Shown here: positions 15,601-22,122 of the stretch, in pieces
Layout: every line of letters begins with the position of its first letter
Position numbering within the stretch: the first letter of the stretch is position 1
Assembly: GCA_031553655.1 (NCBI GenBank)
Contig: JAVBLG010000112.1
Location: 1 to 22,169, forward strand
Reading direction: 5' to 3'
Origin: JAVBLG01 sp031553655
Lineage (GTDB): Bacteria > Desulfobacterota > Desulfovibrionia > Desulfovibrionales > Desulfovibrionaceae
DNA length: 22,169 nucleotides
The notes under the pieces: generated by a model
What the model was told of the DNA's origin: nothing
What the model saw: only the letters and a program-made list of their open reading frames with translations
Databases searched by the model: none
Program-made: the position numbers and the translations under genes

Positions 15601-16739
15601 ATTTTTTTAGCGCGGGGGTAGAGCCACAGCATGTATTGCACTGTGGCGCTTACAGAAATAGATTCCGTACAACCGGTGGCATATTGTTCGATGCCATTGA
15701 TGACGGCGGGGGTGAAATTGTTTATGCCGCAAAATACCACCGGAGCACCGATAAAAAGCCGATGATAGTTTTCATGTACGAATTCCAGGGCATCATTGTC
15801 CGAGGCTACAACCACGTCCGGGTTTCGATCCAGAAGCGCCGCATGTATGGCGGAAGCTACGCTGGCGCGCTGCATGTCTTTGTTGCTCACGCGGCGGGAG
15901 CTGAGATTAAAGCCAAAAACGGCAGCGGGTATTCCATCGGCATGAATAGCCTGGCGCACGCCTTCGTTCATTTGCTTTTCCCAGGCTATTTCGGAATTGT
16001 AGGAAGTTATGTGTACAACTGTTTTTTCACCCGGTGACAAAGACCATTTTTTTAAATTTTCAATGGTGCCTTCATCTTGCATTTCCCGGATTGTTTCGGC
16101 TAGCAATGGGACCAGGGTAGCGTGCTTTTTGTTCAAATAGGGGTAATTGGGAATTACCTGCACCACTCCGGCTTTTTTTATGCCTTTGGGAACTATTCTG
16201 CCGCTGTTTTCCCTGTGGGGCGCTATTGCCGCGTCGGCATTGTTGTCCAGAACTTGTCGCCAGAGTTCGTCATAGCTTGAAGTGCTGATGTTGACGGGAA
16301 TGCGTTTGGGTACATTATTGGCCAAATACAGGTTTTGATTCCGGTAGGCCACACGCAGGCTGCGAAGATCCTCCCAGGAGCCCACGCTTATTTTGCTGTC
16401 TTCCCTAACATAAACGGTTATTTTGGTAGACGAAAAAGATACAGGCACACGAACCAGGTTGTTGTGGCCTGTTTCGGTTCCTTCAACCATTTCCGCAAGC
16501 AGATCAAGGTCGCCGCTGTCGGTTTCGGCGGCTAGAGTGCGCATACCTCCCTGACGCAGCAGCATCTGGTAACCCAGTCGCTTCAAGGCGGTGTTGATTA
16601 TGCGATGAGTCACTATGGAAGATTCTGAAGACGAACCAACCATGAGCAGGGACGGTTTTTCCGCGGCTTGCGGACAAGATACCGGCGTAAACGACAAAAG
16701 CGTGAGAAACAGGATGAACAACGGTATTTTCAACGGCAT
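12660..16739 (-). CDS. Double-sensor hybrid histidine kinase (SBP-ABC_sub_bind-PAS-PAS-HisKA-HATPase-REC-REC)
   Basis: A 1359-residue sensor kinase. A signal peptide (1-26) is followed by a family-3 solute-binding-like domain (about 28-235) and then an ABC_sub_bind-type domain (about 240-545, HITSYNSEIAWEKQMNEGVRQAI... VVFCGINNF... KKIYVINDYSNSG). One membrane segment lies at about 556-577. Two PAS domains follow (about 613-710 and 727-835). The phosphoacceptor is H862 in FLANMSHEIRTPMNA; the ATPase shows LLDNSVKYTPSG, DTGVGLN and GTGLGMSI. The first receiver has D1157 (IILDYLLGEENG), the second D1290 (LMDIMMPVMNG). There is no Hpt domain, unlike the neighbouring kinase. No good ribosome site precedes the ATG; AGAGG is about 14 bases away. 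It follows rho by 62 bp on the same strand. Confidence 0.93.
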   Translation of the reverse strand: MPLKIPLFILFLTLLSFTPVSCPQAAEKPSLLMVGSSSESSIVTHRIINTALKRLGYQMLLRQGGMRTLAAETDSGDLDLLAEMVEGTETGHNNLVRVPVSFSSTKITVYVREDSKISVGSWEDLRSLRVAYRNQNLYLANNVPKRIPVNISTSSYDELWRQVLDNNADAAIAPHRENSGRIVPKGIKKAGVVQVIPNYPYLNKKHATLVPLLAETIREMQDEGTIENLKKWSLSPGEKTVVHITSYNSEIAWEKQMNEGVRQAIHADGIPAAVFGFNLSSRRVSNKDMQRASVASAIHAALLDRNPDVVVASDNDALEFVHENYHRLFIGAPVVFCGINNFTPAVINGIEQYATGCTESISVSATVQYMLWLYPRAKKIYVINDYSNSGRLWQKDIKNQLSRLNMRVDVEYNDNMPKELLLKKLASFGSDTLVLLGSYFTDSENNNTEEAEMQRQISAVLSTPLFVLISSHMGEGAFGGMLAHGRIQGATAGKMAARILRGEQISDIPIIYASESLNKWVFDASVAKKFNLTETNMPEGHELINNPDTSWQLERKRLGPVYLGFAAMFLACAAAILLYKRSRAKKAGMSEQCPHDFGNDAESSGEIIKRLEKIMEKAPFAFAAVSDGRIVEANDYSRHKIGMVLGGDIHNFYKNPGSYDKAVKALDDRGAVSGEVTLFNMADGETHRHHVNYVPFEHEGRHECLAFAIDIEELERQKDYTRRSQEDLQKILDAMPTAMAIINTISGNLEYANKGFLGFYGYRTVQEASPEDFLPLVEQIFAAWQGRTIVFEYNSNKCGTGKRNLNLKMYADQIIFRGHNCIVLIGQDITSETRQAEMLTRAAEKEKEANLLKSIFLANMSHEIRTPMNAIIGLSQLALMREQSNENNELFHKIRSSAKNLLSIINDILDFSKIEAEKLDFVEDIFSLEETIINTFLVATERLEDKQVEILLDLAPDVPFYLIGDNTRLWQVLKNLLDNSVKYTPSGRIILSISTLESKADRVTLVFHIKDTGVGLNAGQLERLFAPFEQFHRMGGSKSGTGLGMSITKKLVDIMGGEIRVESEVNVGTDFYVTIPFKRAKNQKTMGDSMRETIGGRSEHVNSILLVDDDEYSLAIMSAILKNAGISSSCARDSAQALSMVLETTQNGTPYSVIILDYLLGEENGIDLARKINEISQNTKLLLVTAYLKRVVSPELLAEVGFRDVIEKPYVVSTFLQKVCSVLPEITAAPRIRIDKYPNARVLLCEDNDINQQVASGMLEHFGIIPAIAGDGAEALDILERERFDLILMDIMMPVMNGRDATKAIRHGGKPWQDIPIVAMTANVMVDDVELYLSEGMNAHLEKPIDIEKFQDILARYLG

Positions 16740-16769
16740 GGTTCAGCTACTTGCCTCTGGCATTCCAAG

Positions 16770-16785
16770 GCGGGCCTACGCCCGC
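16770..16785 (-). terminator. Small GC hairpin between rho and the hybrid kinase
   Basis: Perfect 6-bp GC arms (16770-16775 and 16780-16785) enclose a 4-nt loop 17 nt past the rho stop codon. No T-run follows on the minus strand, so it would terminate poorly and may only attenuate readthrough from rho into the kinase gene. Confidence 0.3.
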
Positions 16786-16801
16786 GAAAGGGTGAACAGG
16801 G

Positions 16802-18331
16802 TTATTTGCCCATGGCGTTAAGGAAATCCTTATTGCTTTTTGCTCCACGCATCTTGTCCAGCAAAAATTCCATACTGTCGATAGAAGACATGGGGGCCAG
16901 TATTTTGCGCAAAATCCACACTCTGTTGAGCACGTCGTCGCCAAGCAGCAAATCTTCCTTGCGGGTTCCGGTACGGTTGATGTCTATGGCCGGGAAGACG
17001 CGCTTTTCGGCAAGATGGCGGTCGAGATATATTTCCATGTTGCCGGTGCCTTTGAATTCTTCAAAAATGACTTCATCCATGCGCGAGCCGGTGTCGATGA
17101 GGGCGGTGGCTATAATGGTAAGGCTGCCGCCGCTTTCAATATTGCGGGCCGCGCCGAAAAAGCGCTTGGGCCTTTGCAGGGCATTGGCGTCGAGACCGCC
17201 CGAAAGTACCCTTCCCGAAGAAGGGGTTACGGCATTATAGGCTCGACCCAGGCGGGTGATGGAGTCGAGCAGGATCACCACGTCTTTTTTGCGTTCCACA
17301 AGGCGCTTGGCCTTTTCCAACACCATTTCGCATACCTGCACGTGACGCTGCGGCGGTTCATCAAAAGTGGAGCTGATTACCTCGGCCTTTTTCACAGTAC
17401 GTTCCATATCGGTAACTTCTTCGGGGCGCTCGTCAATCAACAGCACTATGAGATATACGTCGGGGTGGTTGGCATTAATGGCATTGGCGATGGATTGCAG
17501 AAGTATGGTTTTGCCGGTGCGCGGCGGGGCCACGATTAGCCCGCGCTGCCCCCTGCCGATAGGCGACATCAGGTCGATTACCCGGTTGGAAAGATTGGTC
17601 TGGCCGTTTTCCATGCACAGACGATCGTCGGGGTATATCGGGGTTAGGTTGTCGAACAGAACCAGACTTTTGGCGTTCTCCGGCGGTTCAAAGCCTATTT
17701 CAGTCACTTTCAACAGGGCGAAGTAGCGCTCTCCTTCTTTGGGGGGGCGAATCTGCCCTGACACCACGTCGCCCTTGCGCAGTGAGAAACGGCGTATTTG
17801 CGAGGGGGAGACATAAATATCGTCCGGGCCGGGCATGTAACTGCACAGCGGAGAGCGCAAAAAGCCGAAGCCATCCGGCAATATTTCCAGCACACCGTCG
17901 CCATAAATGGCCCCGTTTTGTGAAGAACAGGTTTGCAGAAGGGCGAAAATAAGTTCCTGCTTACGCATGGAACTGGCGTTTTCAATTTCATATTGTTCGG
18001 CCAGTACCATTAATTCCTGCATGCTTCTAGTCTTCAGCTCGGTGAGGTTCATCGCGCTTTCTACTGCGGGAGCAACAACGGGAGGGGGAGGTGGTGAAGT
18101 TTTTCTTTTTCGCGAGGGAGCATTGCTTGCGCGAGCTGGAACCATCGGGGCTGGGGATTCGGGAGCCGCCGTGGTCGGGGGCGGGGATTCGGGAGCTGCG
18201 GAAGCAGATGTTTCAGGGGCGGAAGTTTCAAGCACAGATGTTTCGGGAGCGGGAATCGCGAGGGCGGCGACCGTTTCGGCCGAAGGCGTGACGCCATCAG
18301 CGGCGGGCTGGGTGGTTTTTTTTCTCGTCAT
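16802..18331 (-). CDS. rho: Transcription termination factor Rho with Pro/Ala-rich N-terminal extension
   Basis: A hexameric RNA-dependent ATPase that ends transcription of untranslated RNA. The core begins MNLTELKTRSMQELMVLAEQY at residue 93, where E. coli Rho starts. It continues through the RNA-binding cold-shock-like domain (GVLEILPDGFGFLRSP, DDIYVSPSQIRRFSLRKGD), Walker A VAPPRTGKT near 262-275, and DVVILLDSITRLGRAYN. The R-loop region and C-terminus are complete. Ahead of it lie 92 residues rich in Pro, Ala, Ser, Thr and Glu, with repeated APETS/APESP units and a basic SRKRK. AGGAAAG six bases before the ATG at 18331 supports the long form. Extended N-termini occur in Rho of several phyla and can affect RNA binding or condensation; the role here is unknown. 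Confidence 0.96.
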   Translation of the reverse strand: MTRKKTTQPAADGVTPSAETVAALAIPAPETSVLETSAPETSASAAPESPPPTTAAPESPAPMVPARASNAPSRKRKTSPPPPPVVAPAVESAMNLTELKTRSMQELMVLAEQYEIENASSMRKQELIFALLQTCSSQNGAIYGDGVLEILPDGFGFLRSPLCSYMPGPDDIYVSPSQIRRFSLRKGDVVSGQIRPPKEGERYFALLKVTEIGFEPPENAKSLVLFDNLTPIYPDDRLCMENGQTNLSNRVIDLMSPIGRGQRGLIVAPPRTGKTILLQSIANAINANHPDVYLIVLLIDERPEEVTDMERTVKKAEVISSTFDEPPQRHVQVCEMVLEKAKRLVERKKDVVILLDSITRLGRAYNAVTPSSGRVLSGGLDANALQRPKRFFGAARNIESGGSLTIIATALIDTGSRMDEVIFEEFKGTGNMEIYLDRHLAEKRVFPAIDINRTGTRKEDLLLGDDVLNRVWILRKILAPMSSIDSMEFLLDKMRGAKSNKDFLNAMGK

Positions 18332-18377
18332 TATCTTTCCTGGTTTTGTAGATATGGGAAACCGGCGGCATGCACTA

Positions 18378-18416
18378 CCGGGAAGTCAATACAAACTTCC
18401 CGGACGGCCAGCCGTC
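18378..18416 (-). promoter_or_regulatory. Tandem hairpins in the rho leader
   Basis: About 50 nt before the rho start, a perfect 9-bp stem (18378-18386 and 18395-18403, 8-nt loop) directly abuts a second GC stem (GACGGC with GCCGTC, 18403-18408 and 18411-18416). They share one base. No T-run follows. In E. coli, rho is autoregulated by attenuation in its leader; these hairpins could serve a comparable purpose, but that is inference. Confidence 0.5.
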
Positions 18417-18442
18417 AATGAAAATTTTCACATGCCAACGAG

Positions 18443-18471
18443 GCATCTTGCGAACACAGTGAGCAAATGCT
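18443..18471. repeat. Dispersed repeat, half copy D in the rho leader
   Basis: These 29 bases align with the 5' arm of copy B (12539-12568) with four substitutions and one gap, including the block GCGAAC-CAGTGAG and the end AAATGCT. The central GACGGCCC stem is missing. It lies between pth and rho, both on the minus strand. Confidence 0.6.
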
Positions 18472-18500
18472 ACGTCGAGCGGGCTACAATGCGGCGCAGT

Positions 18501-18523
18501 GCGGCGGACCTTAAAGCCGCCGC
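18501..18523. other. GC hairpin between pth and rho
   Basis: A perfect 7-bp stem, GCGGCGG with CCGCCGC, encloses a 9-nt loop about 100 nt beyond the pth stop codon. No T-run follows on the minus strand. It might weakly end pth transcription or structure the rho leader. The rest of the 292-bp gap holds an AT-rich stretch (18560-18610) suited to a rho promoter, but I could not pick convincing -35 and -10 boxes. Confidence 0.4.
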
Positions 18524-18623
18524 AAAAGCAAACAGCCTCAGATCTTTGGAAGACAGACTCTGATAATGTATAAAATCAAAGTAAATTACTATTAGGATAT
18601 TTGGATTGAAATTCGGGAATAAT

Positions 18624-19253
18624 TCAGGCCGCAGGCGGCGCGAGGTTTATGGCCTTGCAAAATTTTGCGGCAGCCTCGGAGCCTTCTCGGGCGAATATAT
18701 TAATCGCTTCGGCGGCTTTAATAGCTATTTCACTATAAATATTCTTTTCTTCGGCACTAGGGCGGCCCAGAACCCAACCGGTAACTGACGCGCCTTTTAT
18801 GCGGTCGTCAGGGCCTCTGCCTATACCGAGGCGCAAACGGAAAAAATCGGTTGTGCCAAGGTGTTCGGCTATGGATTTCAACCCGTTATGCCCGGCATGA
18901 CCGCCGCCAAATTTCAGCCTGAGCGTGCCCAACTTGAGATCAAGCTCATCATGCAACACAACGAGCCGGCCAGTCGGTATTTTGTGCCAAGCCAAAATGG
19001 GCTGCACCGCCGTACCGCTCAAGTTCATAAACGTAAGCGGTTTAGCTATGATCCAACGAGCGTTGCCGCCGGGAAGTCCGCAGTGCCACAGTTCACTTTT
19101 GAATTTGCCGGTGCTCGCCATATCTGCCCTGCGCCCGTTGCGCAGGGCATTATCAATGATGGCGTCCGCCGCTGCGAATCCAAAATTATGCCTTGTGCCC
19201 TCGTATTGTGATCCGGGGTTGCCAAGGCCGGCCAAAAGCCCGGCGTATTCCAT
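18624..19253 (-). CDS. pth: Peptidyl-tRNA hydrolase
   Basis: This enzyme cleaves peptidyl-tRNA released from stalled ribosomes and recycles the tRNA. At 209 residues it is slightly longer than the E. coli protein (194). The catalytic set is complete: N12 in GLGNPG, H22 in GTRHNFGF, the Asn in PLTFMNLSG, the Asp in VLHDELDL, and GGGHAGHNGLKS. The C-terminal tail (EGSEAAAKFCKAINLAPPAA) is a little extended. The ATG at 19253 lies 24 bp after the rplY stop and has no clear ribosome site (GGAC is about 15 bases away), so translation may be coupled to rplY. The prs-rplY-pth order is common and links nucleotide supply with translation. Confidence 0.96.
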   Translation of the reverse strand: MEYAGLLAGLGNPGSQYEGTRHNFGFAAADAIIDNALRNGRRADMASTGKFKSELWHCGLPGGNARWIIAKPLTFMNLSGTAVQPILAWHKIPTGRLVVLHDELDLKLGTLRLKFGGGHAGHNGLKSIAEHLGTTDFFRLRLGIGRGPDDRIKGASVTGWVLGRPSAEEKNIYSEIAIKAAEAINIFAREGSEAAAKFCKAINLAPPAA

Positions 19254-19277
19254 GATGTAAGTTTGCGTCCGTGAAAG

Positions 19278-19868
19278 CTAGATGACTTCGTCGCCTTCAT
19301 CAGCCTTGCCAGTGAGTACGGAAACAATAGCGTCATTAGCATTTTGCGCCGCGCGTACATTGGCCGGAAGCTCAAGATCCTTGACACTGATGGTCTGGTT
19401 CAGATCGAGGTTAGTCACGTCGATCACAACCTTCTTGGGCATGTCAAGCGGCTTGCTGATCAGGGTGAGCTGTTCGCGGTAGGTTTCCATCTTGCCGCCC
19501 AACTTGGATCCTTTGGCCACGCCGGTAAATTCCAGCGGCACACGCGCCTTTACTTCTTTTTCCAAATCCACACCGTAAAAATCGATATGATTGAAGGCCA
19601 CCTTGTAGTGATGGTACTGAACGTCCCAAACCATTACCGGGTGAACGCTTTTTTTGCCGTCTTCCTCGATTTCGAGGTTGAAAACCGTGTTGCGGCCGGT
19701 CTGGGCATAAAGCTTTTCCATGGGCAGGGCCGGTACCAGAACCGGAACGTTCTCGCCGGATCCGCTATAGAATATGCCGGGCACCATGCCTCCGGCGCGA
19801 AGGCGGCGATTGTGCCCTTTGCCGAGTTCGACGCGTTTTTTCACGGTCAGAGAATGAGCTATGGACAT
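19278..19868 (-). CDS. rplY: Large-subunit ribosomal protein bL25, long CTC form
   Basis: This protein binds 5S rRNA in the large ribosomal subunit. At 196 residues it is the two-domain general-stress/CTC form rather than the short E. coli bL25. The N-terminal 5S-binding domain (about 5-92) shows RRLRAGGMVPGIFYSGSGENVPV and a HPVMVWDVQYHHYKVAFNHIDFY segment. A C-terminal beta domain (about 100-185) shows VKARVPLEFTGVAKGSKLGG and KVVIDVTNLDLNQTISVKDLELP. An acidic tail ends the protein. AGGAG seven bases before the ATG supports the start; that site overlaps the prs TAG stop (TAGGAG), and only 9 bp separate the genes, so the two are probably translationally coupled. Confidence 0.95.
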   Translation of the reverse strand: MSIAHSLTVKKRVELGKGHNRRLRAGGMVPGIFYSGSGENVPVLVPALPMEKLYAQTGRNTVFNLEIEEDGKKSVHPVMVWDVQYHHYKVAFNHIDFYGVDLEKEVKARVPLEFTGVAKGSKLGGKMETYREQLTLISKPLDMPKKVVIDVTNLDLNQTISVKDLELPANVRAAQNANDAIVSVLTGKADEGDEVI

Positions 19869-19878
19869 GGATACACTC

Positions 19879-20826
19879 CTATATAAAAAGTACGCTTACC
19901 GACGAGCCGGTATGGATATTGTGAATGGTCTTGCTAAGCAAGGACGCCACGGAAACAACGTGAATCTTGGGGCAGAGGGCGACCTTGTCGCTTGCCGGAA
20001 TGGTGTCGGTAATCAGCACCCGGCTGATGCCCGACGAATTTATGCGCTCAATGGCCGGACCGGAAAGCACACCGTGGGAGGCGCAGGCGATAACTTCCTT
20101 GGCCCCATGTTTCAAAAGTTCGTTACCAGCCACGCAAAGAGTGCCGGCTGTGTCGATCATATCATCCACAATTATGCATCGCTTGTCCGTAACATTGCCG
20201 ATAATGTGCATAGCCGTAGCCTGATTTGGCTTGTCGCGGCGCTTGTCAACTATGGCCAGACCGGCATTGAGCCTTTTAGCATAGGCGCGCGCCCTTTCAA
20301 CTCCACCGGCGTCGGGCGACACTATAACCACGTCGTCCGCGTTCATGTAAGTAGTGCGCAAGTCTTCAAGCAATACCGGCGCGGCAAAGATATTATCCAC
20401 CGGGCAGTCAAAAAAGCCCTGGATCTGTCCGGCATGCAAGTCGATGGTAACCACTCGCTCCGCTCCGGAAACAGATATGAAGTTGGCTATGGCCTTGGCG
20501 CTGATCGGAGCTCTTGGGCTGACCTTGCGATCCTGGCGGGCATAGCCGTAATAGGGTACCACAGCGGTAATGCGCCCGGCGCTGGCGCGTTTGAGCGCGT
20601 CGAGCATCAGACACAGTTGCACGATATTGTCGTTAACCGGCGAGCAGGTCGGCTGCACAACAAATACATCGTCGTCGCGCACATTGTCGGATATTTCGAC
20701 GCGTAACTCCCCGTCGCTGAAAGTGGTCAGCAAAGATGGAGTGAGATTGCAGCCGAGATAATTACAAATAGCCTTGGCCAGGGCCGGGTTGGCCGACCCA
20801 CTGACAATTTTGAGGTCACCAAACAT
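19879..20826 (-). CDS. prs: Ribose-phosphate pyrophosphokinase (PRPP synthetase)
   Basis: The enzyme makes PRPP from ribose-5-phosphate and ATP, the precursor for purines, pyrimidines, histidine, tryptophan and NAD. The 315-residue length is exactly that of class I bacterial enzymes. Visible motifs are FSDGE (36-40), VVPYYGYARQDRK (about 89-101) for ATP binding, the family signature VTIDLHAGQIQGFF (126-139), and the PRPP-binding loop CIIVDDMIDTAGT (217-229). The ATG at 20826 has only a weak GGAC about ten bases upstream. The tRNA-Gln gene lies 33 bp upstream on the same strand, so the mRNA 5' end may be generated by tRNA processing. Confidence 0.97.
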   Translation of the reverse strand: MFGDLKIVSGSANPALAKAICNYLGCNLTPSLLTTFSDGELRVEISDNVRDDDVFVVQPTCSPVNDNIVQLCLMLDALKRASAGRITAVVPYYGYARQDRKVSPRAPISAKAIANFISVSGAERVVTIDLHAGQIQGFFDCPVDNIFAAPVLLEDLRTTYMNADDVVIVSPDAGGVERARAYAKRLNAGLAIVDKRRDKPNQATAMHIIGNVTDKRCIIVDDMIDTAGTLCVAGNELLKHGAKEVIACASHGVLSGPAIERINSSGISRVLITDTIPASDKVALCPKIHVVSVASLLSKTIHNIHTGSSVSVLFI

Positions 20827-20859
20827 TAATGGCTGTCCGCGAAATTTGGGTGGATGAAG

Positions 20860-20935
20860 TGGCTGGGGCGGAAGGATTCGAACCCTCGAATGACGGGACC
20901 AAAACCCGTTGCCTTACCTGCTTGGCGACGCCCCA
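20860..20935 (-). tRNA. tRNA-Gln (anticodon UUG)
   Basis: The 76 nt fold into a full cloverleaf. The acceptor stem is TGGGGCG with CGCCCCA, followed by discriminator G and an encoded CCA. The D stem is GCC with GGC. The anticodon stem is ACGGG with CCCGT around the loop TTTTGGT, which places anticodon TTG at 20900-20902. The T arm is GAGGG TTCGAAT CCTTC. It reads CAA and, by wobble, CAG. It lies between ispE and prs on the same strand with short gaps (75 and 33 bp). I found no clear promoter of its own, so it is probably cut out of a common transcript. Confidence 0.96.
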
Positions 20936-21010
20936 ATTTTGTTCTGCTTCCTTTTAAACCTGGGCAGCTTTTTTACAGCGGCTTAAAGTTGAAACCTTAT
21001 CCGCCTCAGT

Positions 21011-21901
21011 CTACAACGAACTGGTGTAAACTTTCAAGCCCCTACCCATCATGTGGGCACGGGCTGTTTCCGCCCTACTTGCATCACGGAAAAGGGCGAA
21101 AATAGACGCGCCGCTTCCGCTCATCAAAGCCGCTGCCGCACCAAGGCCGAGTAAAACTGCTTTTAGCTCCCTCAAACAAGGATAGTCAATAAAAACAGCT
21201 TGCTCTAAATCATTGGCCAAGCATGGCAACCGCAAGCCCCCTTTCTTATATTTACTTTGCCAAGATGTCAAGTATTCTTGGCGGGGTTTAAATGATTTTG
21301 CTCCGATGATTTCGTCGTAACGCCTGTAGGCCTTTGGCGTGGATACCGTAATATTGGGACATATCAACAGTAAAATCATGTTCAGGAGCGGCATTGGGCA
21401 GGGTTCTACCTTTTCGCCGATACCGCTTACCGTGCTTGCGGTGTTGCGCAAAAAAAATGGCACGTCCGCCCCCACTTTTAATGCCGCTTGCGTCAATTCG
21501 TCCATAGACAGGGGGCTTGGAGCCACGGAATTTAAATACAGCAGCAGCGTGGCCGCGTCGGAACTGCCGCCGCCAAGGCCTGCGCCCGAAGGTATGCCTT
21601 TTTCCAGTTTTACTTCCAGGCCGGGGGAAAATCCGGAAAGCGCGGCAAAGGCGTTGTAAGCCTTGACCAGAGTGTTATTTTGCGGATCGAGCCAAGGCTG
21701 AGCGCAGGAAAATTCCAGGCCTGCATGCTTGCCGGGGCACACATGAATTAGGTCGAAAGGTTCCTTCAGGGGCAGGAATATTGACTCCAGCTCATGGTAA
21801 CCGTTTTCCCTGATGCCGGTGAGGTAAAGGTACAGATTTACCTTGCAGCCGGCCCGTAGGGTAACTGTGGGGCTATTTTTCCAAAGTTCTCCGGAAAACA
21901 T
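21011..21901 (-). CDS. ispE: 4-diphosphocytidyl-2-C-methyl-D-erythritol kinase
   Basis: This GHMP-fold kinase phosphorylates CDP-methylerythritol in the non-mevalonate (MEP) route to isoprenoids. The 296 residues are normal for the family. The N-terminal substrate lysine sits in AGCKVNLYLYLTG, followed by ENGYHELESIFLPL. The ATP-binding loop is PSGAGLGGGSSDAATLL. The C-terminal GHMP motif is LGLGAAAALMSGSGASIFALF. An in-frame TTG lies one codon upstream (21904). Neither codon has a good ribosome site, and the predicted promoter would leave a leader of only about ten bases. The N-terminus therefore carries about 14 residues before the family's conserved TLRAGCKVN, so the exact start is uncertain. 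It is the first gene of the run to prs, rplY and pth. Confidence 0.95.
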   Translation of the reverse strand: MFSGELWKNSPTVTLRAGCKVNLYLYLTGIRENGYHELESIFLPLKEPFDLIHVCPGKHAGLEFSCAQPWLDPQNNTLVKAYNAFAALSGFSPGLEVKLEKGIPSGAGLGGGSSDAATLLLYLNSVAPSPLSMDELTQAALKVGADVPFFLRNTASTVSGIGEKVEPCPMPLLNMILLLICPNITVSTPKAYRRYDEIIGAKSFKPRQEYLTSWQSKYKKGGLRLPCLANDLEQAVFIDYPCLRELKAVLLGLGAAAALMSGSGASIFALFRDASRAETARAHMMGRGLKVYTSSL

Positions 21902-21918
21902 CAATTACATTCCACGTT

Positions 21919-21927
21919 ATTATAGCA
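21919..21927 (-). promoter_or_regulatory. Predicted extended -10 promoter of ispE
   Basis: On the minus strand TGC is directly followed by a perfect TATAAT (21919-21924). No good -35 box is present, as is usual for extended -10 promoters. Initiation would fall near 21912, only about ten bases before the ispE start codon, so the mRNA would be almost leaderless. Confidence 0.55.
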
Positions 21928-21990
21928 TTTTGTTTTTGAAATTATCCATCGCCTGAAACTGTTTTTAAGAATTAAGGCTGATTGTCCTGC

Positions 21991-22044
21991 GCCGCCTTTC
22001 AACGGCGGCTCGGAACAGCATGTTATTACGGCGGCTTCACCGCC
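21991..22044. other. Two small GC hairpins upstream of ispE
   Basis: GCCGCC (21991-21996) pairs with GGCGGC (22004-22009), and GGCGG (22030-22034) pairs with CCGCC (22040-22044). Neither is followed by a T-run. With the repeat copy that follows, they make this 265-bp non-coding end of the window strongly structured. They may be the terminator region of a gene beyond the right edge. Confidence 0.5.
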
Positions 22045-22046
22045 TA

Positions 22047-22122
22047 AGTTACGGACACTTCGTGTCCGGACGGCCCTAACAACGCACGGGCCGCCAGAGC
22101 ATTTCGCAAGCGAAATGGTCTA
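22047..22122. repeat. Dispersed palindromic repeat, copy C
   Basis: Three hairpins in a row: a perfect 7-bp stem with a TTC loop (22052-22058 and 22062-22068), an imperfect stem over the shared core (22067-22076 with 22088-22097, eight of ten), and a perfect 8-bp stem CATTTCGC/GCGAAATG with an AA loop (22100-22107 and 22110-22117). The 41-nt core 22067-22107 aligns without gaps to copies A and B. The 5' side matches copy A. The 3' hairpin is nine bases shorter than theirs. The end, TCTA, is shared by all three. Confidence 0.82.

Noticed and set aside
19861..20706. 281-residue open frame opposite prs
   Set aside because: Antisense shadow of prs, which has all its family motifs.
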